The position numbers and the translations under genes are program-made. DNA of 64,000 bases from positions 436,501 through 500,500 of the forward strand of contig OX359200.1 in NCBI GenBank assembly GCA_947172415.1, given 5' to 3'. How positions within the stretch are numbered: position 1 is the stretch's first letter; every line of letters begins with the position of its first letter. Shown here in pieces: positions 35,801 to 46,553 of the stretch. The notes under the pieces are model-generated. The model ran no database searches and was not told the DNA's origin. It worked only from the letters and a program-made list of their open reading frames with translations. This stretch comes from Chondrosia reniformis (Eukaryota > Porifera > Demospongiae > Chondrillida > Chondrillidae).

Positions 35801-35855
35801 GACAGAGGAACTGAAAAAATGTCTCACCTCTTCGTTGAACAAAAGCTTAACTTAG
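26882..35855 (+). CDS. ANKRD27: VARP / ANKRD27: VPS9-domain and ankyrin-repeat protein of endosomal recycling
   Basis: Twenty-six exons: 26882-26989, 27930-28043, 28176-28253, 28304-28460, 28536-28678, 28796-28852, 29291-29356, 29766-29842, 29907-29952, 30883-30964, 31195-31261, 31323-31385, 31446-31524, 32002-32091, 32176-32288, 32358-32431, 32504-32619, 32858-33050, 33356-33519, 33665-33706, 33777-33920, 34182-34361, 34712-34831, 35044-35105, 35176-35272, 35733-35855. They total 2655 nt, 884 residues. The N-terminus YDEDFHENPFFKTL matches human VARP YDEDLLKNPFYLAL. A VPS9-type Rab GEF domain contains IPNWVANLNYLTKF and YCLTTYEVALEYLR. Two Cys clusters, CHPLCTCSKCED and CHPVCQCPKCAP, each precede an ankyrin block (TALHYAAKNG, TPLHLAASHGH, TPLHKASLHGH). 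In vertebrates these clusters bind VPS29 of retromer. The exon 3 donor (GTGCGG) is my least certain junction. The intron after 34361 starts with GC. Confidence 0.93.
27246..27709 (+). mobile_element. LINE remnant: restriction-like endonuclease domain, second copy
   Basis: An uninterrupted frame of about 154 codons inside ANKRD27 intron 1: CRPAKYLKGWGPK, then TTARPDIVVLSRDGKIRIAE with the PD...E core, LTICTN, a basic NYLQLL segment and IEIGALGHYAG. It has the same domain order as 7100-7602 but differs in sequence, so it is a separate, older divergence. No reverse transcriptase is attached. The rest of the intron (27710-27929) shows nothing. Confidence 0.65.
28690..28946 (+). repeat. Two pieces of the dispersed SINE-like repeat flanking an ANKRD27 exon
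   Basis: The 3' half of the repeat (28690-28765) lies in one intron and the 5' half (28868-28946) in the next, on either side of the 28796-28852 exon. The order is reversed relative to one intact element, so these are two separate fragments. Confidence 0.5.
30025..30400. repeat. 25-bp minisatellite in ANKRD27 intron
   Basis: About 15 units of TATAGCTATGTGTACTGTATGTAAG with one-base variants. A dispersed repeat (30449-30645) has inserted at its right end: array sequence resumes briefly at about 30643. Confidence 0.9.
30449..30645 (+). repeat. Dispersed SINE-like repeat, near full length
   Basis: Runs from AGCCTATAGGGGAACTAAAC to GTGAATCCTTGGCT and is flanked by the 25-bp minisatellite, so it landed in that array. 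It is one of the longest members in the window, with 59582-59815. Confidence 0.65.
31010..31190. repeat. Pyrimidine-rich CCCCTCCCCT tract
   Basis: An almost pure C/T run just upstream of the acceptor at 31194 in ANKRD27. It may act as an extended polypyrimidine tract; its other strand is G/A-rich. Confidence 0.7.
31541..31990. repeat. 22-bp minisatellite, about 21 units
   Basis: Units of CCTTATATCCTATGTATGGGTA fill almost the whole intron between the 31446-31524 and 32002-32091 exons. CCTATG and CCCATG variants form blocks, a sign of local amplification. All plus frames remain open through it. Confidence 0.9.
32640..32828. repeat. 40-bp minisatellite, about 4.5 units
   Basis: Units alternate AAGAGGACCTCTGACTAAAT and AAGAGGAACTTTGGCTAGGT in the ANKRD27 intron 32620-32857. 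A shorter 18-bp repeat (CCTTGGTAACCAGTGTTC, three units) is at about 33091-33148. Confidence 0.85.
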
Positions 35856-36639
35856 ACTTTGTACATGTTTTATTTTCATTAGCATGTTCTTGTCAATTTA
35901 TGGCTGATCCTTGCATCTTTGTGCTTTGCTAGAAACAGGGCATCTTTCTCTAGCTCTAGTGATTAATAATTAATGTATGTATAGTATAGCAAATACTACA
36001 TGATTCAAAATGCTAGTATATATCTTATTTAAAGTACAAATCAGTTTGTTCGGAAATACTCATTTCAAAGTTCAAAATTAAAAAAGAAAAATTAACAAGT
36101 TCTTTGTTCATCATAGCTGAAATTGATAAGGTATAGCTGGGCACACCATGTGGAGGTGGAAGTACTTTGCTATTATTTCTTTTAATGAGTGTACATACAT
36201 ATATATATATATAGATGGGTGGCTGAATTGACTTATGATCACTTGCACTGTATATATATACGAGCACAGGATATATCGTACAATCGTGGCAGATTATACG
36301 TGTACATCACCTTCCTTTTTTCTTTTTTTCCAAAAAATACAACTAATTTACAAGAGTATACTGAACGCTTATGGATTCATTTGTGATCGATAAGCTGGGT
36401 TAAAATAAAGATTTTATATAGTAATCTCTATATATATCCTCTATATATATCCTCATTACACTTGAACAATGGTTATTTTTATTTGACAATTCAATATATA
36501 TACATACTTCAAAATTTAAAAAAGGTAAATGTTCCAATAAAAAATAGTTTCTAAGTTCTTCATGGAGCTTTGTTTCTTTTCCTTTTGAGTGATTACTGGA
36601 TTACTACTACAGTACTTCTCTTCGCATCACTTTATTGAG
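35856..36639. other. Gene-poor AT-rich stretch
   Basis: Beyond the ANKRD27 stop the sequence is AT-rich with TATATA runs. A short phrase at 36139-36170 (GGGCACACCATGTGGAGGTG) resembles the start of the next block at about 36657. I see no supportable gene. Confidence 0.4.
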
Positions 36640-37390
36640 TGTAAAGATGACCCCAGGGCACACCACGAGGAGGTGGAAGTACTTCGTGCCCCAAAAACTG
36701 TTTTCAACTCTGTTTGACACTTCCACTACTGGCGTCGTAAGAGAAGCTGCTCGGGAGCGATCCGGCGTACCTGACCGTCCTGTGACCAGTTACTAGTCTT
36801 GCTCTGCCTCACGCTACGGACAGAACAAGCCCGACCCTGGCGGGCCACAAACTCCCACCAATGAGAATCATCATGTGCACACAACGCAGCTTGGGAGCAC
36901 TGTACACAGACTTTAGCTCATTGGGATCGGCCAGGTTGCTTTAGAGTAGGGACCCATCGATGAACTACAAGAAAAGAAGTAGAGAATACATAATAACACG
37001 GATATAAACATTGAGGAAAATTCCAATTGCAAATGTCCAACCAACCTGATGTGGCAGCCTACAATAGCTTCCTGACCGACTACGTAGTGGCACTGGATCC
37101 ACGCAACCTCCAGGTACGGGTCGTATAGCAAGAATCCGCAAGTGCCAATTTAACACACAAGCAAGATTAATAGTGAGATACATCTCCAGGCACTAACCCA
37201 TGATAGAGAGACCACCCCACTATACGAACACCGATGACCCTTCGGATAGACGTGTACCATGGTCGTGCTCCTACCACGGTTTTCGCGTCGATCTACGCAA
37301 GCATAGACCTCCAGAGTTGATGGCTCATGAGCCGTGCAACTGAAACTTTTCTTGGTCTTTTATAGAAACATTTGGCGCGAGAGACGGACC
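36640..37390 (-). other. Unidentified GC-richer block, possible minus-strand gene
   Basis: Base composition rises sharply against its flanks in 36640-36960 and 37040-37340. On the minus strand a TATAAAAG (about 37358-37365) sits about 25 bp before TCAGTTGCACGG. Further on are open stretches such as FLLYDPYLEVAWIQCHYVVG (37040-37135) and ARQGRACSVRSVRQSKTSNW (36720-36905). TTTTCTTGTAG near 36966 looks like an acceptor. I could not join them into one consistent reading frame and do not recognise a family. Plus-strand open stretches of similar length also exist. It may be a small spliced gene, a noncoding RNA or the remains of an element. Confidence 0.3.
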
Positions 37391-38333
37391 CTGATGTATT
37401 ATTGGTCTGAAATGACGTCATGAATTTTGTGTTATCCTACTGAAGTATCAAGCAATGATGAATTCAGTGAAGCATGCACGACGTAAATATAAAATTATAA
37501 TAGATCAATGTCAACGTGCCCTTACATTCACCTGCTGCATGTATTAATCTAAATCTTGGATTATATGCTCCAGAGCTAAAAATATTCAGATTGTCTACCA
37601 AATAAATCTTGCAAAATAGTAATGACATGCATTATATGTGTATTGGAAATTCATCACTGTCTGCATGTACAGACTAACTATTTATATATATATATTTGAA
37701 TCAGTCTCTTGCAATAATTATACATTGAACATAGCAAACTCGAATGAGCACATGTACATGAACAATCTGCGGAAGAAGCGATTATTATATCACAATCAAT
37801 GGCGTGTAGACTGATTATAAAATGGCCTTCAGGTAAAATTAACTATATATTATCTGAATTTCTAAGTATCCTGCCTAGCTGGTGGAATTCCCAAGCTTAG
37901 ATTATAGCATAAGATTGAAATGGTTCAAAAACTAGCCTTAATTAAATTGGCAGTGGTCTCATTCTCCCCTGCCCCAAAATGAGTTGCACAATCACTTAAG
38001 GCATCATCATGATGCTATATGTCATTTAGTTTAATTAATTTCCTGAAGTAGGATGCTATTCATAATTACTTCCTGAACTGTGATTAAAGCATCATGATGC
38101 CAAAGTGTATGTCTATCTGAAAAGAATATCAAAGTTAAATATATACAATGTTGAACCGTATAATTTGCTGGGGGGTAGGGGGGTTTAGCCCCCCATGTAG
38201 TTGGATTAAAATGTAATCATCTCTATACATAAATGAAGCTGTGTATAGCTAAACAGTTGTAAGAGTAAATTGGAACTCCTAAATTAGGACTCTATTTAGC
38301 TAGGAAATATAGGGAACTCTTTGTAAACATTTA

Positions 38334-39045
38334 GTCAGGTTATCCAGCATTTAAAGATGTCTACAGACATGTTGTGATGCAATCCCTATACTCACTATAT
38401 GTATGGAATAGTATTATTTGATAGCTACTGTGATGCAATAGTTTGTATTCTCTTTACCTGTCGCTGCGCCAGAAAGACAGGTCAGGTTATCCAGCATTTA
38501 AAGATGTCTACAGTCATGTTGTGATGCAATCCCTATAGCCATTATTGTATATTGAATAAAATTGTAATATTATTTCTTAGCTGTTGTGATGCAATAGTTT
38601 GTATTCTCTTTACCTGTCGCTGCGCCAGAACGACAGGTCAGGTTATCCAGCATTTAAAGATGTCTACAGTCATGTTGTGATGCAATCCCTATACTCGCTA
38701 TATGTATGGAATAGTATTATTTGATAGCTGTTGTGATGCAATAGTTTGTATTCTCTTTACCTGTCGCTGTGCCAGAACGACAGGTCAGGTTATCCAGCAT
38801 TTAAAGATGTCTACAGTCATGTTGTTATGCAATCCCTATAGCCATTATTGTATATTGAATAAAATTGTAATATTATTTCTTAGCTGTTGTGATGCAATAG
38901 TTTGTATTCTCTTTACCTGTCGCTGCGCCAGAACGACAGGTCAGGTTATCCAGCATTTAAAGATGGCTACAGTCATGTTGTGATGCAATCCCTATAGCCA
39001 TTATTGTATATTGAATTAAATTGTAGTATTATTTGATAGCTTTAC
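38334..39045. repeat. Satellite with alternating 147/156-bp units
   Basis: GTCAGGTTATCCAGCATTTA recurs at about 38334, 38481, 38637, 38784 and 38940. Spacings are 147, 156, 147 and 156: two unit types alternate, differing in the segment after AATCCCTATA (CTCACTATATGTATGG versus GCCATTATTGTATATTG). The higher-order unit is thus about 303 bp. An open frame through it is a by-product. Confidence 0.85.
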
Positions 39046-39678
39046 ACTTAAAAAGAATCACAGTGGAACCAGCATACTCTGACATGCACTGATCAATGGA
39101 GCTCCCCAACATGTAGGATTATGGAGGGGTTGTGAGTTTTTAGAGAACCAACAACATAATTAATATAATTATTAAATTAATTATATTAATTGATCATAAT
39201 TATTGTATAATGTTTATATATAAATTTTACTTTTCATATTTATCCCATCTGATATTGTATATGGACAGTTAGGCTTCATGTTTAATCCCTCTTCTGTCAT
39301 AATTATACCAATATTGTTTCCTTTTATATTATTATAAAAAGTCCTTGGCAAAAAATATACATTAGCAAAAAACTTCAACAAGCCCCCAGTTTGTAGCCTA
39401 TACAGTGAATATAATCTATACAAATTTGAAAAAGAAAACTGTTATGGAGTCAATTTAAACTTAGAGTGTGAAAATACTGTATATTCTTTTAAATTATTAA
39501 ATAATTTCTTACATCTAGTTCTTGAAGAATTAATCATTCTAAAGTCTGAATTTTATCTAAACATGCATGGTTACTCTGCGCTTGGATAGTTTATCCAGTC
39601 CTGTATGGTTACATAGTTTAGATACTTGATGATTTGATCAACGCTTGCATGCAAGTAGGTTATGTAAAGTTGTATTAA

Positions 39679-40168
39679 GGCCACTCCAAATTACACTTTA
39701 GTTTCCTGTCCCCCCCCCCCCCCCCAGGTGCCAAAAAGCATGCGGGAGGGAGAGTATTCTTTATTATTCATTATTTCATTATTTTACAATAATAGTGTAT
39801 GCAAGAAGGTAAATGGATAGGAAGTGTATAAATAGATAGTCTTCAATGTATTCTATTATTAATTAAAAATTGTCCACGGAAGAAGCATCTGAGTGCAACT
39901 AACATCAAAAATGCTTTTGTTTACCAGTGTCATAGCCTTCACATCGCTGTAGGACTAGATGTAGGAGACCACGAGGCAAATGTGACAATGAGCGCATGCA
40001 CTACATGTGCTTTACTAACCGCAAAACACTTTATTAGGGTTTGTACAATGAGTATTACTGGTATAACTGATATATAATAAAAATAACAGACAATAATGAA
40101 AAAAGCAGGCGGCTTCCTGTAATGCACCCGGGTGGTGGACAGGAACTAAAGTGTAATTTGGAGTGGCC
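39679..40168. mobile_element. 490-bp terminal-inverted-repeat element with TAA target duplication
   Basis: Ends GGCCACTCCAAATTACACTT and AAGTGTAATTTGGAGTGGCC are perfect inverted repeats that extend to about 34 bp with TTCCTGTCC / GGACAGGAA. TAA flanks both ends (39676-39678, 40169-40171). A 3-bp TAA duplication fits PIF/Harbinger-type non-autonomous elements. A run of about 17 C follows the left end. No transposase is visible. Confidence 0.75.
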
Positions 40169-40979
40169 TAATGATTGCATTATCCATCACTACATTTTGT
40201 TCTGATTTCCTAAGGATTCCAATTTATTAAATAGTCAGTTGTGTAGGTTCCACTGTATATACATATATTACTGCTATTGAATAGGAAGTGAATAAAATGA
40301 ATGAATTAAGGAAAAACAAATATGAAAAGGCATCAGTCCACCTGTAATCTTATATATACAGTGGGACCTGGGTTATCCAATACTGTTTGTTCCCAGCCAA
40401 AACATACATATATTAGTACAATGCAAACATCTACTGCTTGAATTTCATATATTCATCCCGAATTTTAGGTATTTGTCCATAGAAATAACAACTATGTCAT
40501 ACATATATATGTTAGCAAAGTGCAATTACTGGTAATTTTGAGAAGTCAAATGTTTGCAGATTTTGGGAACTGCTAACTGTAATGTTAGAGGATGAGCTGA
40601 AAATGGAAGTCTCAATAGATGTTTGGGGTCTGCTGTTATGGCCAACCTTGGATAGCAAAGAGCTAATAGTATTTTTTTCTTCTATTGCTGGATGGAAGGT
40701 TTTCACATAGGGTTTGTCAAACTGTGATCATTAATATATATAAAATAATATTCAATTCTGTAGATTCAGATAGGCATTAGCTTAAAAGTATTTTAAGGGT
40801 TTTAAGTTACATTAGTGCTATTTCAAAGACACTTTCCCACCAAAAACTTTAGCATAAACACATTAATATGAGACCTGACGAATTTCAAGAACAACTTTCC
40901 ATGGAAATTTGCAACTGTAAGTCCATTAGCTCTTTGTATAAGTGTCTTGTGATCTGCCTACTACACAATTTACTTGACA

Positions 40980-41155
40980 TTAATCAAATCATATGGCATT
41001 AATCAAATCATATGGCATTAATCAAAACATATGACATTAATCAAATCATATGACATTAATCAAATCATATGACATTAATCAAATCATATGACATTAATCA
41101 AATCATATGACATTAATCAAATCATATGACATTAATCAAATCATATGACATATTT
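40980..41155. repeat. 19-bp minisatellite, about 9 units
   Basis: Units of ATCAAATCATATGACATTA. The surrounding 40172-41820 is AT-rich intergenic sequence in which I see no gene. Confidence 0.85.
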
Positions 41156-41825
41156 TAGTTTTTTTGTGTCATACAACCATTGCACAACTCAGTAAAACAG
41201 CTGCAGGTGGTTTCTGTACCTATTCTTCCTACACATCTAAATATAATTCTTAAGGAACTTAATATATAGATACATAAGGAGAATAGGTACTGCTGATAGA
41301 ACATAAGAAAAGGCAACAAAAGCAATTTTCCTATGGCTGCATGACTATACACAGAACAAATAGCAAGTACTAAGTTTTGGAAGGAAGGATCAGGCTATAT
41401 ATTTTTATGGTTATCGTGATTTTATAAGTAATGCTTTGACTGAGGCTTTATACATTTTGGAGTACGTACATGAAATTTAAAAATTACACTGAAACAATCA
41501 ATAATATTTATGTCACAAACTAAATATCAGTAATAACAACCACAGAGTCATTTTATCTTAATTTTCACACTTTTAATCTGTGCACAAGTGGGATTAGGTA
41601 TTTCACTAGGTCAATACCCATTTTAACATTTAACAGTGTCAAATAAGCTTTAGTTAACATCCAAATAATGCCTAGATTACAACTGAATGCTACATTAGTC
41701 CTAGAAGTTCATTTTAACACCACTACCTTCAGTTATTTTCATTTTTGAAGAAAAGGTGTCCGATTTTAGATGACCCCAGAGTGCCTAATCAAAACAAACC
41801 TTCCTCTATCATCTCAAAACAGTTG

Positions 41826-42716
41826 AATCTGAATCTTCTCCTGGTAGTAGCCCTTGAGTATATCTATCATTAGAGAAACTAAAAGTCGGCGACTGTGCTT
41901 GCTTAAAAGTTTACGAGCTACTGTCCGGAAATACATGACTTTCGTCCGAAAATATATATTTTCGGTCACTTTGAACTTTGATCGATAACTTCCAGTCGGG
42001 ACGCTATTTCTGGGCCAAACTTGGTACACCATCTAGAGTCAGTCTACTTATTACGTGAGCAAAAAAGAAAGAAGATTGAATGCTTTGCCACTGAGAACAG
42101 GCGTCCGAAATTACATGGTGTCCGAATATAGAAGCTACACCCTAGTGAGATAGAACTCCCTGATTGCGTACAGCAAGTTCTCTAAGAAAGGTCTTTGTAA
42201 TGACGTTCGATTTGAAATTTATAGCTTTCCAGATATCATAGGGACGACTTCTGATTGCTTACTCTAAATGCTAAACCCACCTTAAGCAACATGAATTGCA
42301 GAAAGCTTCTCTCTACCAATTCCAACAACAACACGTGCACCCAAATGGACGGGCCATCAGTTCCAATTCCATTCAGTGTCGAGGCTACGGGAAGCGATGA
42401 CGTAATAGATTACTCTCGTTTATGACAAATAATACATCACAGCAGCATTATGCAATCATTCCTATACCATTGTATTGCGAACACGTCAGCAGTTTTCGGG
42501 CAGGGGAGAATGAGACCATTGCCGGAATCTGGATATGCAAATGGAGGCATTGGTTCCTCCAAAGCCGTATGAATTAGTAAGAGCCATTCTGTTGTTACTG
42601 TCCCATAATACTGCCTTTGGGGAGACAATATTCAAAGAAAATTCACTAGTTTTTGTTGTGAAGTTTATAGTTGGAGGAATTATTCCCTCATGGACGGCCA
42701 GCACAGTAAAAATGGC
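41826..42716. repeat. Source copy of a permuted segmental duplication
   Basis: These ~890 bp cover the OXSM 3' flank and most of its last exon. They recur at 51812-52690 with the two halves swapped (42525-42716 first, then 41826-42524) at very high identity. Confidence 0.8.
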
Positions 42717-45606
42717 TTCCAAAGAGCCGGCTGCTCCAAGCAGGTGGCCTGTAGATCCCTTAGTACTTGTGATAGGGAGGCTGAGAGCATTTTCCTTGAA
42801 GAGGTTCTTTATGGCTTGACTTTCAATTCTGTCCCCGAGAGGTGTTGAGGTTGCATGAGCATTTATGTGGCCTACCTGCACAATATAAATTAAGATAGCT
42901 GCATGGAGCTATAATACCTGCACAATATGAATTAAGATAGCTGCATGGAGCTATAATACCTGCACAATATGAATTATTACAGCTTAGCTAGTAATTAGTA
43001 CAGTTATATGTAGAGAGGTAGCTACATAGAGTAATGGTCACTGTAGAGAGGTAGCTACATATGGTCACTGTAGAGAGGTAGCTACATAGAGTAATGGTCA
43101 CTGTAGAGAGGTAGCTACATAGAGTAATGGTCACTGTAGAGAGGTAGCTACATAGAGCAATGGTCACTGTAGAGAGGTAGCTACATAGAGTAATGGTCAC
43201 TGTAGACAGACCATATTGCTACTGATTCCTGCATCTCCCATGGCTTCCCTCATGCAAGCAGCAGCTCCTAATCCATCAGCATTGGGAGCAGTCAAGTGGT
43301 AGGCATCACACGACAGTCCATAGCCCAGCACTTCACCATAGATCTCTGGTGCTCCTCTACAAAGAGCATGCTCCATCTCCTCCAGCACCAGCACTGCTGA
43401 ACCTAGGGAGAAGAGGCAGCTAAGGTCATGTGACATCATGTGACATCAGGTTAAATCATGTGATGTCATTTGATACCATGTGATGTATAGGACAACATTA
43501 TTCATTATTAACCATATTTATTTCATCTGGAAAACAGCTAGGATCTAAAATCACATCACAGTGGGTGCCAATTAAATAAGAGACACCTTCACTCATGACA
43601 AAGCCATCTCTTCCACTGTCAAATGGCCTTGAAGCCTCCACTGGGTTGGAGTTGTATTTGGTTGACAGAGCTTTGGTCTGACTGAAGCCTGCCATTCCGA
43701 GAGGATATATAGGAGCCTCACTGCCCCCAGCCACCATAACATCTGCTGCCCCTCGAGCTATCAGGCATGCTGCATCACCTGGAAAAGTGAGGAGTGGATC
43801 AAGGTAGATGGGTGTGTCAGGGTAGATGGGTGTGTCAGGGTAGATGGGTGTGTCAGGGTAGATGGGTGTGTCAGGATAGATGGGTGTGTCAGGGTAGATG
43901 GGTGTGTCAGGGTAGATGAGTGTGTCAGGGTAGATGGGTGTGTCAGGATAGATGGGTGTGTCAGGGTAGATGGGTGTGTCAGGATAGATGGGTGTGTCAG
44001 GATAGATGGGGTGTGTCAGGATAGATGGGTGTGTCAGGATAGATTGGTGTGTCAGGGTAGATGGGTGTGTCAGGGTAGATGGGTGTGTCAGGTTGTATAA
44101 GAAAGAAAAGAAAAATGTAATTGCAAAACTGTAGTGTGGCAGTGATGTACTAAACAACACTGGAAGAAGGGGAAAACCCTCCAGTCTGATGGTACCACAT
44201 GCACTTGCCTAAGGAGTGCAGTCCGGTAGTGCAGGCAGTGGATTGGGACTGGCTAGGTCCCCTAAGCCCAAATCGGATGCTGAGCTGAGCTGACGACATG
44301 TTACCAAGGTTCCTTGGGAGGAAGTGCGGGGACACTCTCCTTGGGCCCTGAGCCTTCAGCTTGCCTCCCTCCTCACAGATGTCAGCCATGTCTACCATTC
44401 CCACTCCAAAACAGACTCCAATTCTATCTTCAGACACATCTGGAATGGAAAAAAGGTATACCTACCTACAATTATAGAACTATAAGCATGAAGTGATAGG
44501 GCTTATTTGTCGCGATCATGATGATATATGAAGTTTATTGAGCAACAGCAACATTAAATCTCTGGAATAGAACGTTTCAACCCGTAGGTCTTCATCAGCA
44601 ATATGAAAAAAAGTGAGGAAAGTGAGGAAAGTGAGGAAAGTGAGGAAAGTGAGGAAAGTGAGGAAAGGTGTTGCTGTTGCCCAATAAACTATAAGCATGT
44701 AAGAAGTTGGTACACTTTGAGGTCAGTCATCCACTTAGCAACTTGGTATCACTTTCTACATGACTGGAAATAATTCTTTTACAACCAAAACATTAGAAAT
44801 TATAATGTTTGTAATTAATCAATAGATATGATAATCAGGATAATATGAAATACAAATAGATGATTTTGGAAGCTAAATTTGGATTGGGACAATAAAGTTA
44901 AGAGGAATGTACTATAGACTAAACAGGTTTGGTATTTGATTAAGTGACTACCAAACTGACCTCTTGTAGAGTATTTCTTCAAAGGTGTTTCACTTCCAGT
45001 TTTTCACACAGAACTGCTATCCGTTGCTAGGAGACCAGCATCATTCAAAGCTTCCCATGTGGCACATATACCATATGTGCTGGCTAATGACAGGGTTTTC
45101 CTCTCCCATTTCTCAATCCAGTCACCTTCATTGAATAAACCTTCACCACACCCTTTGGGAACAACACCCACCACCCTACATATGGCATTGTGGAGCAAAG
45201 AGTGATAATAAAACCACAACTGTTTCCTTTGGTATGTAATCTAGTCAGTAGCATTTGAAAGGATACCAAACACATATATAAATGCATACACTAGTTTATA
45301 TATATATTCAAACAATTACATATAGAATATACATATTATGCAATCAGTAGCTGTTTGTCCTTATTAAGTGCATGTATTAATATGAATAGTTACATTTCTT
45401 AAGAATACTAGCTTGTTCTCCGTAATGAAATAGGATTCTTACCTTGAGGGAATTCCCTTAAATTCTTCGGCGTTTGGAAGCGTACCCAAGGAGACTATTC
45501 CACTTTCTCCTTTCAAGAGCCTCTTCCAAACATGTCTAACACCAACACCGAGCGGATAGCAAGCTCCTAGTCCTGTAATAACCACGCGAGCACCTCTATA
45601 GCGCAT
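42486..45606 (-). CDS. OXSM: Mitochondrial 3-oxoacyl-ACP synthase (beta-ketoacyl synthase II type)
   Basis: Six exons: 45606-45443, 45175-45015, 44439-44209, 43778-43587, 43402-43212, 42875-42486; 1329 nt, 442 residues. The N-terminus [19 protein letters not shown] is the thiolase-fold start of KAS II. The catalytic triad is complete: Cys in [12 protein letters not shown], His in [12 protein letters not shown], His in [14 protein letters not shown], and the closing GFGGTNAS loop is present. It elongates acyl-ACP by condensation with malonyl-ACP, downstream of MCAT, which is in the same window. The targeting peptide is very short or starts upstream. Exon 3 ends TTAG|GCAAGT, a GC-AG intron that restores HSLGDAAC. 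The donor of exon 2 (A|GTTCTG) is inferred from phase. Introns carry 18-bp and 33-bp minisatellites. Confidence 0.92.
43010..43208. repeat. 33-bp minisatellite in OXSM intron 5
   Basis: About six units of AGAGAGGTAGCTACATAGAG plus TAATGGTCACTGT, running up to the splice donor of exon 5. A 42-bp duplication (CTGCACAATATGAATTAAGA type) precedes it at 42877-42972. Confidence 0.85.
43795..44092. repeat. 18-bp minisatellite in OXSM intron 3
   Basis: About 17 units of GTGTCAGGGTAGATGGGT with GGATAG variants. Being a multiple of three it keeps a frame open (YPDTPI repeats) but is intronic: it lies between the exon 4 acceptor and the GC donor of exon 3. Confidence 0.9.
44517..44697. repeat. Foldback element, family 1, with internal GTGAGGAAA array
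   Basis: Same ends as 231-352 (TATGAAGTTTATTGAGCAAC on the left), but its centre has been replaced by about seven 9-bp GTGAGGAAA units (44607-44668). It sits in intron 2 of OXSM. Confidence 0.6.
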
Positions 45607-46553
45607 CAGGGCAAGCGGTCATTTTACAACACAATGGGGGAAATCCCACATAGTTAGCAAAAAGAGAAGATTCAGAAATCTAAGTTTGCATAAAGGTTGG
45701 TATGGGAGAGAAGCATAATATTATTCATACTCCAGTGTCCGATCCCTAGTATCTTTTATATATACAGTGTTTTACGAGATGGTTTAATTAGTAATCTTTG
45801 CTGATCGCTTCCTTCCTCCCTCCATACATGCACGACATAAGATGACTGACACGAGTGTACAGTGGTACCAGAGTGTCTCACACGTCACAGCTTCCATCTT
45901 AAAGCCAAAAGGAAGAGAAAAGGAGAAGATTAATGTTCAGTTTGGAGCTAGGAGATGTGAAATGTTTATCAACGGTTAGCCATGGCTAGTACATCAGTTT
46001 ATTACTGCTTTGTATATGGTACATATTGTACATTTAAGGGATAATTTTTATTGTTGAAGAAGACCTACGGGTCGAAACGTCGTAATTCTTTGATTAATAA
46101 TAAGTGTTGCTGATGCTCAAATCATATCCAACCAATTGTACATATTGTACGTTTAAGGGATATCACTATGAATGTGCCCATGGAATACAAAATGAAAAGT
46201 AAAATATTTTCTCTGAAAAAAGAGATGATAAATACTTAATTTCGATGTGTGTTGCATAATGTATATTTCAATAGAATGTATTGCTTTGAATATGTTTAGT
46301 GACATATACTGTAATTACATGTATATAATATATACTGTGGTTAGCATGTTGTTCAATGAGAATTAAGTATTAATGCATGACTTTTATTGTTAACATTTAC
46401 TATCATCAATCACCATGAACTATTTTGGCAAATGTCAAGGAATCACATTTTTGAAAACATAGTATAATGCAATGCGTCCACTACTGCTTTAGAACTAAGC
46501 AACAATGACTATATGTTTCAGCACCTATGTATGTAGTGTATTAACTCAATAAG
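45607..46553. other. Intergenic region between OXSM start and helicase end, with a foldback relic
   Basis: At about 46044-46136 lies half of a foldback (GAAGACCTACGGGTCGAAACG). It is flanked by direct copies of ACATATTGTACATTTAAGGG and its one-base variant (about 46021 and 46139), which look like a target-site duplication or a local repeat. No gene seen. Confidence 0.4.

Noticed and set aside
38160-38200. G-rich/C-rich hairpin (GGGGGGTAGGGGGGTTTAGCCC)-like string, possible G-quadruplex
   Set aside because: Only a single short tract pair with no neighbouring gene or regulatory context; not enough to call a feature.
38702-38983. 93-codon frame with internal duplication
   Set aside because: Open frame caused by the 303-bp satellite dimer; no start context, family match or neighbours.
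43498-44160. Frame with repeated YPDTPI
   Set aside because: It extends the real OXSM exon 4 backwards through an 18-bp intronic array; the exon starts at 43778 after a good acceptor.
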